DNA of 64,000 nucleotides from Eublepharis macularius (GCF_028583425.1 NC_072807.1:33237001-33301000); one strand, 5' to 3'; numbered from the stretch's first letter, positions 40,801 to 47,597 are shown. Notes: generated by a model not told the origin, from the sequence alone. Program-made: numbers and translations.

Positions 40801-41424
40801 GTCTGCCAGTGCGGCCAGAACCTGGCGTTCATGGTTTCCCCATTTTATTCTCATGACCACCCCATGGTTTTGCTGAGTGTGTGGCTGCCCCATGGTCACC
40901 CAGTGTGGGGATTTGCACCCGGGTCTCCCTTCAACCGACACTTCTCCGCACTGGTTGTCCCTCAACCACACCACATGCCAATTCCCCACCACCACAGAGG
41001 GTTCGAGTCAATACAAGCAACTCGGAAAAGCACTCTGCTCTGCCAGACCACAAAGATGCTGAAATTATCCCAGGTGTTTGCTTCAGCTTAGATTTATGAT
41101 GGGAGGAAAAGAGGCTAGAGGCTACCAAACAGGGCACAGTCGCGGGGGGGGAGGGTTTCCAAGCAGGTTGTTAATTCTCCGTTTGGCATAAATCTCTCCC
41201 TAGAGGAACGGAGAGCTCATTTTTATGGTACTGGTTATTATTTTAATCCTTCATCTTCCCTCGCAGTGAGCTCTTCAGCCCAGAAGAGTCAAATGAGGTG
41301 GCTGCAGAATTGCAACAGGCCTTGGGCCCGGCACCACGGAGCAGGGCTGTTTCCTGCACTCTGCAACATAAAACTTGTCCTGTGTATAACAGGGCTTGAT
41401 TGCCAAGTAGCTCCGTGCCCATGA
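20182..41424 (+). CDS. ULK3: ULK3, unc-51-like Ser/Thr kinase 3 (15 clear exons plus uncertain last exon)
   Basis: Exons 1-15 encode 465 residues aligned with human ULK3 (472 aa). Kinase domain: LGSGTYATV glycine loop (about 20-28), VAIK lysine K44, HLDLKPQN catalytic loop with D137 (HLD replaces HRD, as in human ULK3), DFG at 157-159, MAPE. MIT-type repeats follow: [20 protein letters not shown] and the C-terminal [15 protein letters not shown] segment, which in the family bind ESCRT-III subunits and autophagy partners. ULK3 phosphorylates GLI factors and acts in autophagy and the abscission checkpoint. The start is the ATG in GGGATGGCAGGGG, giving MAGAGWAPP as in other species. Exons are phase-consistent. 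The final few residues are unsettled: exon 15 ends with one T of a codon and the best acceptor nearby does not restore the expected SCTLQ ending. Confidence 0.95.
20524..20705 (+). mobile_element. GGTTGCCA-type ~200-bp repeat (copy 2)
   Basis: Begins cgggttgccaactctggctt and ends with aggatggcaaccgtgcc, giving inverted TTGCCA/TGGCAA ends; interior shares cctggagat and catgccatagagg with the other copies. Confidence 0.65.
20885..21165 (-). mobile_element. SINE relic(s), reverse orientation
   Basis: Reversed Sauria-type SINE body (cccaaccaccctgtgaggta, gaggatttgaactcag) preceded by tatcccgcccttcc-like tails, suggesting two overlapping fragments. Confidence 0.5.
21166..21382 (-). mobile_element. 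Sauria-type tRNA SINE, reverse orientation
   Basis: Nearly full reversed copy: tataccccaccttttccctc (3' tail side), cacaacaaccctgtaaggta, gggaatttgaacctgg (B box complement), ggtgctctaaccac (A box side). Confidence 0.7.
21490..21785 (-). mobile_element. Repeat with hammerhead-like motif, possible Penelope-like 3' end
   Basis: On the - strand the segment from 21578 down to 21534 reads CTGAAGA, an extra T, GCCAGC, a loop, GCTGGC, GAAAC, and ends ACTACA. This is the order of a hammerhead catalytic core, with a perfect 6-bp stem II. Further on is the block giving CCATGGCTATATAGCCC. A piece near 21740-21785 (accccactaggggtcgccat) is a separate unclassified repeat. Confidence 0.55.
22000..22150 (+). 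mobile_element. CR1/L2-type LINE 3' end
   Basis: Ends with ttcaccgcccagagcccctg, gggtggtatataaattg and an (AAATAAAT)n tail, the standard 3' terminus of L2-like LINEs and their SINE partners in squamates. Confidence 0.65.
22709..22849 (+). CDS. ULK3: ULK3 exon 2
   Basis: Acceptor gcctcggtag, donor gtgggg (weak but GT). 47 codons, [20 protein letters not shown] to IVELKDFQ; carries catalytic Lys44 and helix C. Confidence 0.95.
23145..23335 (+). mobile_element. Sauria-type tRNA SINE
   Basis: tRNA-like head (agccagtgtgggatagcagt, gttcaaatccccattct), then ctaacctaccttacaaggtt and gttgtgaggataaaattc. Confidence 0.7.
23385..23875. mobile_element. Repeat split by a hAT insertion
   Basis: The left piece (agccgtgttggtctgtaata, up to 23448) and right piece (from 23826, agtagcaccttaaagaccaa) form a single copy of the hairpin-family-related repeat seen at 25202 once the insertion is set aside. 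Confidence 0.75.
23449..23825 (+). mobile_element. Non-autonomous hAT element, 377 bp, 8-bp target duplication
   Basis: Flanked by perfect CCAGTAGC duplications (23441-23448 and 23826-23833). Ends CAGGGCCGGTG and, reversed on the right, CAAGCCCGGCA. The interior is CG-rich, with no transposase. An 8-bp duplication plus CAGGG-type ends is the hAT signature. Confidence 0.85.
23923..24043 (+). CDS. ULK3: ULK3 exon 3
   Basis: Acceptor cctgccttgcag, donor gtaagc. [20 protein letters not shown] to IFLQQL plus 1 nt; hinge region of the kinase. Confidence 0.95.
24051..24277 (+). mobile_element. Sauria-type SINE starting 8 bp after the ULK3 exon 3 donor
   Basis: tRNA-like head agcgtggtgcaatggttaga and ttttcgaatccccgctcc, SINE body gttgtgaggataaaatgg, tail taagccgctttgg. 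Possible duplication TAAGCA at 24045-24050 and 24278-24283; the left copy is part of the splice donor GTAAGCA. Confidence 0.75.
24284..25189. other. ULK3 intron 3, no assignable feature
   Basis: About 0.9 kb with no gene. The 24870-25030 part is AT-rich with an AATAAA-like stretch and might be an old retroelement end, but nothing supports a family call. Confidence 0.3.
25202..25361. mobile_element. Hairpin retroelement, divergent subfamily
   Basis: Inverted arms (agattagagtccagttgcac and its complement gtgcaactggaatcaaatct) flank a centre reading CTGACAA, GAGAG, CTCTC, GAAAGCTCGTATCC. Bounded by TATTTTATTTAC (25190-25201) and TATTTTACTTAC (25362-25373), a 12-bp duplication with one mismatch. 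Confidence 0.7.
25374..25630 (-). mobile_element. LINE-like 3' end relic
   Basis: Same family as 18735-19200: acgttatttatactccccct, ctcactgagactcagggcag, gattatgcagtg. Confidence 0.45.
25634..26603. mobile_element. Non-autonomous DNA transposon carrying a nested LINE
   Basis: The left end GAGAGTCTCTCTACACGAGA and right end (reversed) CAGAGTCTGTCTACACAAGA form terminal inverted repeats of about 28 bp. Interior palindromic arms (gaggcaaagatgaaattaat and its reverse) match the hairpins at 5079 and 45384. A LINE occupies 25838-26491, so the transposon itself is about 300 bp. Confidence 0.75.
25838..26491 (-). mobile_element. 5'-truncated non-LTR retrotransposon (LINE), C-terminal coding end plus 3' UTR
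   Basis: Perfect 13-bp target duplication TGAAATTGACAGA (25825-25837 and 26492-26504). The - strand frame 26030-26470 is open and ends in a zinc-binding pattern ([20 protein letters not shown]) followed by a basic helix, typical of the tail of LINE ORF2 proteins. The 3' UTR ends with a TAATAATAAATTAC tail. The clade (Vingi/Jockey-like or R4/Dong-like) cannot be decided from the tail alone. Confidence 0.85.
26754..26858 (+). CDS. ULK3: ULK3 exon 4
   Basis: Acceptor tttccccaaccag, donor gtcagt. [20 protein letters not shown] to LKLA; carries the catalytic loop HLDLKPQN. Confidence 0.95.
27073..27271. mobile_element. Hairpin retroelement with hammerhead-like core (copy A)
   Basis: Perfect 11-bp duplication TGTTTGTTTAT (27062-27072, 27272-27282). 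The body is a near-perfect palindrome centred at about 27160. On the + strand: CTGACGA 27165-27171, A, stem GAGAA/TTCTC (27173-27177, 27184-27188), GAAA 27189-27192, GC-TTAT-GC 27193-27200, TAC. The 3' end reads gctaactcctctggatc. Confidence 0.85.
27283..27650. other. ULK3 intron 4, possible old repeat rich in AACCATGGTT/CTGTGGTTT motifs
   Basis: Similar CTGTGGTTT/AAACCA stretches recur near 30060, 33290, 43090-43400, 43600-43760 and 51940, suggesting a dispersed ancient family. No boundaries found. Confidence 0.3.
27727..27870 (+). CDS. ULK3: ULK3 exon 5
   Basis: Acceptor ttttcctgccag, donor gtaagt. [20 protein letters not shown] to SVGVILY; DFG and activation segment through helix F. Confidence 0.96.
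27919..28353. mobile_element. Non-autonomous hAT element, 435 bp, 8-bp target duplication
   Basis: Perfect duplication TCTAGAAC (27911-27918, 28354-28361). Ends CAGGGCTCATTTTGAGG and, reversed, CAGGGGTCATTTCCTAG. The interior has no transposase. Its left end lies 48 bp after the exon 5 donor. Confidence 0.88.
28640..28874 (+). mobile_element. Sauria-type tRNA SINE
   Basis: Head tgtgtagtggttaaggtgtc, body ctaacctaccttacagggtt, tail (AAAT)n. Possible TAAGAG duplication at 28634-28639 and 28875-28880. It ends 37 bp before ULK3 exon 6. Confidence 0.8.
28912..28994 (+). CDS. ULK3: ULK3 exon 6
   Basis: Acceptor ctcccaaccaag, donor gtaacc. [20 protein letters not shown] to SNQPIE. Confidence 0.95.
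29120..29275 (+). CDS. ULK3: ULK3 exon 7
   Basis: Acceptor tctcattgccag, donor gtgagt. [20 protein letters not shown] to [12 protein letters not shown]; end of the kinase domain. Confidence 0.95.
29454..29699. mobile_element. Hairpin hAT-type MITE (copy 1), 8-bp target duplication
   Basis: Perfect duplication GGTAGAAG (29446-29453, 29700-29707). Ends CAGGGTTTTTTTTCAGC and, reversed, CAGGGCTTTTTTTCTGG. The arms fold on each other through ctgatctccagacagagggg and its complement. Confidence 0.9.
29782..29887 (+). CDS. ULK3: ULK3 exon 8
   Basis: Acceptor cttcccttcacag, donor gtgagt. [20 protein letters not shown] to YFVPALR plus 1 nt; first MIT-type repeat. Confidence 0.95.
30281..30596 (+). 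mobile_element. 5'-truncated L1 3' end
   Basis: 3' UTR-like sequence ending ccaataaaaaaaatttttta and an A tail. The flanks ACCATGGCATTTGATATCT (30262-30280) and ACCATGGCGTTTGATATCT (30597-30615) form a 19-bp duplication with one difference. The 3' end matches that of the neighbouring - strand L1. Confidence 0.85.
31157..32095 (-). mobile_element. 5'-truncated L1, ORF2 C-terminal part and 3' UTR
   Basis: Two - strand frames give L1 ORF2 C-terminal sequence: [36 protein letters not shown], then [18 protein letters not shown] and the tail. A frame break separates them near 31790. The 3' end (CAATAAAAATTTTTTAAAAA on -) sits at 31157-31176. The truncated 5' end reaches into the last few bases before ULK3 exon 9. 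Confidence 0.88.
32101..32141 (+). CDS. ULK3: ULK3 exon 9
   Basis: Acceptor ctctcttgtttctctcag, donor gtcagt. 41 nt encoding (Y)[13 protein letters not shown], matching human YEVDAQRKEAIKAK. Confidence 0.95.
32667..32965 (-). mobile_element. tRNA-derived SINE, ACA/Squam-type, reverse orientation
   Basis: Reading aggtaaaggtagtcccctgt, gcaagcaccgagtcattact, ggtggtttgccattgccttc, then gatcgaactcaggtcatgag and ccgcttaccactctgcgcca. The last two are the complement of a tRNA-like B and A box. A widespread squamate SINE. Confidence 0.75.
33030..33150 (+). mobile_element. Hairpin-family relative, 3' half only
   Basis: Begins CTGAAGAAGTGAG, then shows the 3' body gttagtctttaaggtgccac and tggactcctgttttattttg; the inverted arm is absent. 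Decayed hammerhead-like core. Confidence 0.6.
33470..33850 (-). mobile_element. CR1-like LINE/SINE relic
   Basis: Contains ctggtccagcatccctattt and ccattagctaataacttgcc, blocks recurring at the 3' ends of squamate CR1-like repeats in reverse. Family and ends uncertain. Confidence 0.4.
33885..33987 (+). CDS. ULK3: ULK3 exon 10
   Basis: Acceptor tttcccgtggcttag, donor gtaaac. [20 protein letters not shown] to ARDILK. The exon itself begins GTGAGC, resembling a donor, but the frame requires it to be exonic. Confidence 0.95.
34085..34205 (-). mobile_element. Hairpin-family relative, reverse orientation
   Basis: Reversed 3' body (aagtccagcggcagctgaaa) and a core relic (cataagcttccatgtgtcac, then tcctcagatgc). 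Confidence 0.5.
34320..34740 (+). mobile_element. tRNA-derived SINE fragments (two)
   Basis: First piece: tttgcatgcagaaggtaaaa to gataagaaggcagcttcat-like end (34320-34490). Second: ctgtggcacagcggtagagc head and gtgagccactttgggtccct tail (34491-34735). Both diverged. Confidence 0.5.
35145..35430 (-). mobile_element. LINE-like 3' end relic
   Basis: Third copy of the family at 18735 and 25374 (acattatttatagtctgcct, tcactcaggctcaaggcaga, gattacacagtg). Confidence 0.5.
35939..36003 (+). CDS. ULK3: ULK3 exon 11
   Basis: Acceptor tttcgttccag, donor gtgagc. (E)[21 protein letters not shown]. Confidence 0.94.
36594..36672 (+). CDS. ULK3: ULK3 exon 12
   Basis: Acceptor tctgtgttctag, donor gtaagg. 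[20 protein letters not shown] then LLLMLA plus 1 nt. Confidence 0.95.
36870..37265. mobile_element. GGTTGCCA-type repeat (copy 3) interrupted by a hairpin element
   Basis: Outer ends: agtgttgccaacctccaggt on the left and cccagagttggcaaccttac on the right. The hairpin retroelement sits inside at 36951-37149. Confidence 0.75.
36951..37149. mobile_element. Hairpin retroelement with hammerhead-like core (copy B)
   Basis: Palindromic arms meet near 37070 (cagctctcttcgtcagatga, then agagagctgtggttctcgaa). Flanked by CCTGGAGGA (36942-36950, 37150-37158), extendable with mismatches. Here the terminal sequence (gatccagaggagtta) is on the left, so this copy is inverted relative to copy A. Confidence 0.8.
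37313..37353 (+). CDS. ULK3: ULK3 exon 13
   Basis: Acceptor ttttttgtctccag, donor gtatgg. (A)[13 protein letters not shown]. Confidence 0.94.
37651..37698 (+). CDS. ULK3: ULK3 exon 14
   Basis: Acceptor tttgtatttgcag, donor gtacgg. [16 protein letters not shown], phase 0. Confidence 0.94.
37740..38105 (+). mobile_element. CR1-like LINE 3' end relic
   Basis: Ends ctggattggatggactattg, tctggtcccagcatggctgc, tcatgtgttcttatgt, a recurrent 3' terminus in squamates; the reversed counterpart is at 43805. Confidence 0.5.
38455..38935 (-). mobile_element. Fossil gag fragment, SCAN-like (Gmr1-like LTR retroelement)
   Basis: Translated pieces on the - strand resemble the SCAN-related capsid domain of Gmr1-like LTR elements: [11 protein letters not shown] in one, [20 protein letters not shown] and [13 protein letters not shown] in the next. 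Only this part of gag is seen; no LTRs, protease or RT are nearby. The copy is broken and looks old. A host SCAN-domain gene is unlikely because it sits inside ULK3 intron 14 with no zinc fingers. Confidence 0.7.
39057..39117 (+). CDS. ULK3: ULK3 exon 15
   Basis: Acceptor tttctctcccag, donor gtgagt. [20 protein letters not shown] plus 1 nt; human continues with SSCTLQ. Confidence 0.93.
39567..39852. mobile_element. Possible hAT-type fragment
   Basis: GC-rich piece whose right side, reversed, reads CAGGGCTGGTTCCAGGTT, like hAT termini. No matching second end or target duplication found. Confidence 0.25.
40428..40626. mobile_element. Hairpin retroelement with hammerhead-like core (copy C)
   Basis: Perfect 14-bp duplication TCCGAAAGGGCCAA (40414-40427, 40627-40640). 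Palindrome centred near 40507. The right arm holds CTGACGA, A, GAGAG...TTCTC, GAAA, GCTTACGCTAC. Confidence 0.88.
40838..40985 (-). mobile_element. SINE relic, reverse orientation
   Basis: ccattttattctcatgacca, then catggtcacccagtgtgggg and gatttgcacccgggtctccc; reversed Sauria-like layout. Confidence 0.5.
41267..41424 (+). CDS. ULK3: Candidate ULK3 last exon, frame unsettled
   Basis: A strong acceptor (tcatcttccctcgcag) is followed by two open readings. With the one-base overhang from exon 15 the frame gives [10 protein letters not shown] and stops at 41422-41424. Another frame gives [20 protein letters not shown] and later SCTLQ at 41352-41366, matching the human ULK3 C-terminus, and stops at 41397-41399, but needs a two-base overhang. 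A poly(A) signal was not assigned. Confidence 0.4.
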
Positions 41425-41669
41425 CCTCTCGTGCTGAGTTGGAGTTCTGCTGGGTTACCTTTGTTCCTTTCCCTGAATGGTGCTCAAAATCCTTTTTCCT
41501 TTTTGACCTCGCTTAACACTTTTTCCCTCCACTGGCTGCGAACCTGCCTTTTCCTGTTTGATACTGGGTCACTGGTACATTTAGCTTGACATTGCTCTAC
41601 CTAGCAGTGGCTGTTCAGAATCCCTACCACAAACACACCTTTCCCAGCAATGCTAATTCCGATTCTTTT

Positions 41670-41745
41670 AAACTGGGGGCACCAGGAACCGAACCTGGGA
41701 CCTTCTGTGTGCAAAGCAAGTGCTCTGCCCCAGAGTCCCAGCCTA
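41670..41745 (-). mobile_element. tRNA-derived SINE head, reverse orientation
   Basis: aggaaccgaacctgggacct and gcaagtgctctgccccagag are the complement of a tRNA-like B and A box. Confidence 0.45.
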
Positions 41746-42069
41746 TCTTTGTAGCTTTGTAGTTGCCTTTTGCGGAATGATTGCCCTGTAGTTACAGGGG
41801 TCTGGCATGTGACGGATGGCTGCCACAAAGTCACCCCAAAGCCAATACATTTTTGTTCTCCCTCCTCGGCAAGACCTGCATCGCAGCCGGGTGGGGCTGC
41901 TGAAGAATTCTTTTAAAGGAACATTTCAAGGACAAAACTTGACTTTGGTGTTCTTTTTCTGCCGCTCCAACATTCTGCATCTTCTACAGTTGTAAGTGCT
42001 TAAAATTATAAGACAACTTAAGAGTGTCAGTGATAGAGCGCAGTACACACCTATGGGATCCAGAATGTT

Positions 42070-42460
42070 GCAATGGATAAGAATGTTGGATTGCAGCCTG
42101 GGAGATCCGAGTTCAGATCCACGCTGTGCTGCGAAGCTTGGGCCAGGCAGTCTCTTCCTATCCTACCTCACAGGGCGGTTCGGAGGATAAGATACCAGTC
42201 TAGAATCTGGGAGACCCAGGTTCAAATACCTGTTATTCCATTGGGTCGAGCCTACCTCACAGGGCTGTTGTGAGGATCAAATGGGGAACGAAACCATGTA
42301 TACCACCCTAGACTCCTTGGAGGACAGGTCTAAATTAGGTGTCTCAACCTGGTGACCAGTATCTGCCATCTAGGGATAATAATAGTCACCTATCTTACAG
42401 GGATTGCTCAGCCTAACCCACCTCATAGGGTTATTGTGTGGATAAAATGGAGTAGAGGGT
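42070..42460 (+). mobile_element. Sauria-type SINE relics, partly tandem
   Basis: Repeated pieces: gagttcagatccacgctgtg, tcctacctcacagggcggtt, agacccaggttcaaatacct, gcctacctcacagggctgtt, then aacccacctcatagggttat. At least two diverged copies. Confidence 0.55.
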
Positions 42461-43414
42461 GAATCGCATTCAGAGATGATGAACTAGGAGGAAAGATCAG
42501 ATTAAAAATGTGTTGGATGAATAGAAAAACCCTTGAATATTTCTGAATAAGATTTCTCTTGACCGTATGGCTGGCATCACACCTTGTGTCTGCATGTGGT
42601 GTTTAAAATTTAGATGCTGAAATTTTTGGAGGGGGAGGGTGAGGGAAGTTGTCCATAATGAACACTTTGAACCTATCCAGGGATGTTTTTGACTCTTTAG
42701 AATGTCCACTTTGCCATTTATAAAGCAAGATTCTTATATGTGAATTTGTTTTGATGCATGTCAAAAATCGCTTTAAGAAAAATTCTTCTCTGTTGCAGCC
42801 TGTACTTTACAGTAACCTACATGCCTGGCTTATGCTCTGTGGATTCAATACTTCAGCTGGTGAGCAACAGACAATCTTCCTACCCAGACACCAATATGCA
42901 GCAAGGAGCAGTGGGCATTTGTACGGAATTGTGTTTAGTTTGTCTCACCGAGTGCACTTAACGACACACACCAGGTTGTAAAAAGTGTGTTTGCTTGTAT
43001 GCAAAGAAGCATTATTTATTGATGTACCCTGTTGTTGTAAAATTAATGTTTGTTGTGCAATTGCTGAGCAAAAAACATGAAGCTTTTAAACACCTGGACT
43101 TGGTTCCAACCTCGTGCGAAATGGTGGTTTAATTAAACGGACTACGGTTAGTGTGGTTGTCTGAATGCAGGTCACTCTGCTGACTGGGATTGGTTAGGGA
43201 CTACCAAGCCAGGTTCTGAAGTCAGTGTGGTAATCCGAGTCTTAACTGTGGTTTCTTCTGGTCTATGAACACAGCCATCCCGGCTTAATTCCAACATATT
43301 TCCCCACACCACCCTCTCTGGCTTTAGGGCAAAGGCCATGAAAACTAGCGTTTGTCGAGGCAAGCCAGGATGACCTTCGGCGAGCTGAATCCTGGTTTCA
43401 TAAACTAGCCATAG

Positions 43415-43584
43415 ATCCAGAGGAGTTAGCCGTGTTAGTCTGTAGCAGCAAAATCAAAAAGAGTCCAGTAGTACCTTTAAGACTAACCAATTTTATTGTA
43501 GCATAAGCTTTCGAGAATCAAGTTCTCTTCGTCAGATGCCTGATCAGTGAGAACTTGATTCTCGAAAGCTTATGCTACAATAAA
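43415..43584. mobile_element. Hairpin retroelement with hammerhead-like core (copy D)
   Basis: Perfect 15-bp duplication ATAAACTAGCCATAG (43400-43414, 43585-43599). Terminal atccagaggagttagccgtg on the left; palindrome around 43545; the arm reads gagaacttgattctcgaaag then cttatgctacaataaa. Confidence 0.88.
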
Positions 43585-43804
43585 ATAAACTAGCCATAGT
43601 TCACATAAACTAACTTCAGACATCATGCAAAACCAGTTTCATTAGATGGAACTATACTTCTTGTGAGTTAAACACTCATCTAATTACACTCAGGGTACAA
43701 TAAGCCAGGATTTTATGTATTAACCAGATTGCCTCTTGACTGTGGTTTTGTGTGATTTATGAATGGGGACAATTCTGGTGTGTTTCCTGGCACTGTCCTT
43801 AATA

Positions 43805-43935
43805 CAATTTAGGCTGGCATAACATAACATAAGAAGACATAATGTGAGAAGAGCCCTGCTCTATCAGACCAGCAGTCCATCTAGTCCAGCATTTGGTCAT
43901 GCACAGTAGCCAACCCGTTACAATGGAGGGCCAAT
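43805..43935 (-). mobile_element. CR1-like 3' end, reverse orientation
   Basis: cataacataacataagaaga, ctctatcagaccagcagtcc, atctagtccagcatttggtc: reverse of the terminus at 37740-38105. Confidence 0.5.
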
Positions 43936-43939
43936 AACA

Positions 43940-45012
43940 GAGCAGTCTCTTGCTATGAAAACCCCACGGGGGGGGGGGGGAGGTCACCATAAGTCAGCTA
44001 TGACTTGTGGGCGCTCTCCACCACCACCAGAACTCTTCATCAGATTTTGGGTAGCACGGAAGCCTGCTTTTTTTGGTCAGCCCTAATAAAAAGGTGTTTC
44101 AGCTAAAGTGCTTGAATTTGTGTGTATGTGTGTGTTATCCACATGGCTGCTTACATTTTATCAGTGTGTTTTCACACCAGCAAGATTTTAGCGGCTCCGG
44201 TGCTGAGGCCAAAAGCCATTGTGATGAGATGCTGAAAACATGAATGGCCATATCTGCATGGTGATGGTTTTAAAGCTAGTTTCCACTTTGGGCCTGGCTG
44301 AGGAATGCTCCAAATCCATATTTCCACACAGGAGCTCCTGAAGACAGATGGAAAGAGTGTGTCATGCTCCCTATCGCTATCCCAAAGGCCGAAAGCATCA
44401 TAGCACACAACAAATACATATTTTCACTTAACTCGAGCGCTTTCCTCTGTATTGAATGCAGTCACGAGTGCAGTACAACACTTGCAGCTGGTTGTTACTG
44501 CTTTGCAGAGTGCGCTTTGGGCACGAACTGGACAAGCCGTTTGCCACGCGCTCTCGGCTGCGCCTCGCACGTCAGTGCCCTGCCCCCACGGAGCGCATAT
44601 CAGAGTTGGGAAGAAGTTCCCAGGACCATCTGCCTCGTCTCTGCCCTAGCCGCTTGCAAGATGTTATTAATAGCTCCCCTATGCCGCTGTATAATCTTTT
44701 CCAAGACCCTGCACATCTCCCAGACCCTGTGGCTGCAGTTGGTCTTGATTTGTGTCTTAAGATTGGGGAGGGGACTTCCAGGTGCCTGGCTTCCTATGGC
44801 CAGCTATGCCTCGGCCATAGAATTCGTCTGGTCTTTCTTGAGCAAGGGTGTGCTACCAGAGCTATCTGTTCTGCTCCATTCTGTTTGGGGCCAGGGAAAA
44901 GACTGTGATATGCAGGAAAAAAGCGGGAAAGTCTGTACGGCCAAAGGGGATGCACGCCGGTGAGGAACGTGCTACCATGTAACCACCAGCTCTTCTGGCC
45001 TCTGTTGCTTTT
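43940..45012. other. Intergenic DNA with unassigned overlapping open frames
   Basis: A + strand frame of 199 codons (44364-44963) and an overlapping 150-codon one (44456-44908) match nothing I recognise, lack domains and have no splice or promoter context. Treated as chance ORFs in GC-rich DNA. A G-run (ggggggggggg) lies near 43970. Confidence 0.4.
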
Positions 45013-45245
45013 TGGTGTAGTGGTTAAGAGCGCAGGACTCTAATCTGGAGAGCCGGGTTTGATTCCCCACTCCTCCGCTTGAAGCCAGCTGGGTGACCTT
45101 GGGCTAGTCCTAGTTTTCTGGAGCTCTCTCAGCCCCACCCACCTCACAGGGTGTTTGTTGTGGGGATAATAATATACTTTGTAAACCACTCTGAGTGGGC
45201 ATTAAGTTGTCCTGAAGGGTGGTATATAAATCGAGTGTTATAATT
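45013..45245 (+). mobile_element. Sauria-type tRNA SINE (young subfamily)
   Basis: tggtgtagtggttaagagcg, gtttgattccccactcctcc, ctcacagggtgtttgttgtg, ggtggtatataaatcgagtg. Confidence 0.85.
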
Positions 45246-45383
45246 ATTTTGAGTCTGTGCAGTTCCTCTCTCTCACACAGAGAGAGAGAGAGAGAGCAGT
45301 AAATTGTTACTGCTCAGTCCACCCATCCACCTCTAGGGTTGAAATTGGCTGTCAAAGAATAATCCTTAGGGCCTTGACCTTCT

Positions 45384-45687
45384 AGAGTCTCTCTACACAA
45401 GACATCTTGCACGAGAATGCTCCAGTATGGAGAGATGCCGTGTTAGCCAGGAAGTGTAGTTTAAAAAGAGAGAGCAGAAGGCAAGGCTCTGTCAATTTCA
45501 CCTCTCCACAGAGCTGTGCAAGAACCTTCTGGAAGGGGAGGTGAAATTGACACAGCCTTCCCAAAGTGATCTTTGCCAGCTCTGTACAGAGGTGAAATTG
45601 ACAGAGCCTTTGGCTCTGTCCTTAAACTATGCTTCCTGGCTAGCATTGCGCCTCCCTCTTCTTGAGTGTTCTCATGTAGAGACTTCT
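45384..45687. mobile_element. DNA transposon of the 25634 family
   Basis: Left end AGAGTCTCTCTACACAAGAC; right end reversed AGAAGTCTCTACATGAGAAC. Interior arms gaggtgaaattgacacagcc and its reverse. Confidence 0.7.
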
Positions 45688-45689
45688 GG

Positions 45690-46985
45690 TCAACAGTTGG
45701 AAGTGAGAATGTGCGTTCCCTGGTAGTTTTACAGGAACTGTTGAAAGGCAGGCTGTCTTGTGCAGGCTTCAGGATAAATTGTTCATCATACAACTTTTCT
45801 CTCTCTTCTTTCCCCCTTTCTTCTTCCAACGAGCTTCCGGGTCCTTTTCTTGCCTCTCTCTCCATTGTTTGCATATTTTCTTCTCAGCAAAACTCCCCCC
45901 TCCTCTAGGACTTGTGCTGGTGGTTTTCTCTCCCCCTTCCTTTCTCAAACTCTCCCCCGAGTCTGCCAGCCCCCCAGCAGCTCCTCCTCTTTGAATCGGA
46001 AGGGCTGCAGGATGAAATTTCACACACATTGTGAACGTACAAAACAGCACAATCTGGGTTAAACCAGCCACTCTGCATGCATTTTAAATGCATCTCCTGT
46101 TCCGCCGCCTTCCTTTGATGCCTTCCAATAGCAACCTCAAGAGATCAGAAGTGAGTCAGGAATGTGGGGGGATGGGGGGCGGAAAAATGCCCAAGAGGAT
46201 GACTGCACACCTGGGCTTTATCACCTGCTGGATCCAATTTAGCTTGAGAAAAGCAGGACATGCTCTAAGCTAGACTGTTCTTGAGTCCATGTACAGGCCT
46301 TGGGCGCACGCTTTCATTATGTGCTCCCAGAGATGCATCTGCCTGCTAGAAAACATGTTTCAGGATGATTTAAGGGGGAGAATAAGGGGACTCCTAGTGG
46401 CTGGCAGCGCATGATTTTGCGCTCTTTGTTTTTGTAATAACCCAAGTTTATACTGGAGAGGGGGGGGTTCTCATGTGCGGGGGGAGAAGTAAAGTGGAGG
46501 AAGGAAACTCAACAGAAGAACTGCACATGATGATCAAAAGGGTAAGCTTTTTAGAGCACAGGAGGAGGCACTGCCCTATTCACCTAGGGAGAGTAGCAAT
46601 CCCTCTTGGGGTGAATATCTGAACTGTAAGCAATGCTGTATTCAAGAAGCCAGAATGTGTGCACGTTTGAGCCCTATAAGACACCTCGGCAGGCCAGTAA
46701 TTCTTAGGTCCAAATGAATCCAGCAACCATTTCCAAAACATGGATGTACTATGGATTCAGGTCAACTAAGTCCACAAGTTTTTTTTAAAAAAAAATACGT
46801 TTTGAAATGCATTTTAATTATCACTTTCTATGGTGAGGCTGCCTGGCCAATTTACACTATTTCCGTTCACAACTAAGTCTTCACTTTTCCCGCTGGGGAC
46901 TTCCCAGGATAAAAGTCTGGAAAGCTGGCAATGGTTTGGGCAAGTAATTGGCCAGTGGCTTTTGGCTTGTGGCAGGGTAGCGGCC
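45690..46985. other. Intergenic DNA, nothing recognised
   Basis: About 1.3 kb without gene or assignable repeat. Confidence 0.35.
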
Positions 46986-46989
46986 AGCA

Positions 46990-47190
46990 GTTGCCAGCTC
47001 CAACTTGAGAACTGCTTGGAGATTTGGGGGGGGTGGAGCCTGGAGAAGCCAGGGTTTGGGAAGGGACCTCAGTGGGATATAATGCCATAGAGTCTCCCCT
47101 CCAAAGCAGCCTTTTTTCCACAGGGGATCGCTGTTGTTTGGCGATCAATTGTCATTCCAGGAAGTCTCTAGGCCTTACCTGGAAGTTGGA
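46990..47190 (+). mobile_element. GGTTGCCA-type ~200-bp repeat (copy 4)
   Basis: cagttgccagctccaacttg, agggacctcagtgggatata, aatgccatagagtctcccct, gtcattccaggaagtctcta. Confidence 0.6.
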
Positions 47191-47597
47191 CCCATAGCAC
47201 TGGAAAACAAAATTGTAAGATGCTCTGAGTCCTCATTGGGAAGAAAAGTGGGTATAAAGAAATATAAACAACCCTATGCAGAGTTACTCCAGTCTAACCC
47301 AATGGATTTAAACGAATTTAAACTGGAATACTTCTGTTTAGGATTGTGCCGAAAGCCCAACAATCCCCCCCTCCCCGGCTACTTAGGTTCCTTCTGTCTT
47401 GACGAGCTGCTAAGTAGGCAAAAATTCGAAAGATCATGCTGGTTCCTATCCTGACGACACCCTTTTGGGGAAATTGACGCCTGTCGGATTGGTCTCTGGC
47501 TGCTCTTAAATGCGCAAGAGCTGTGCCATGAAAAGAAAGATCGGCAACCTCTGTAAAGCGGAAGGAGAAGTCACGCAGCTCCTGGAAGTCAACACTC

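Noticed and set aside
44364-44963. 199-codon + strand frame
   Set aside because: No domain, no homology I can recognise, overlapping frame of similar quality, and no exon or promoter signals.
45013-45085. Functional tRNA genes at SINE heads (also 48957, 56900, 59578)
   Set aside because: Only A- and B-box-like parts are kept; no cloverleaf is possible.
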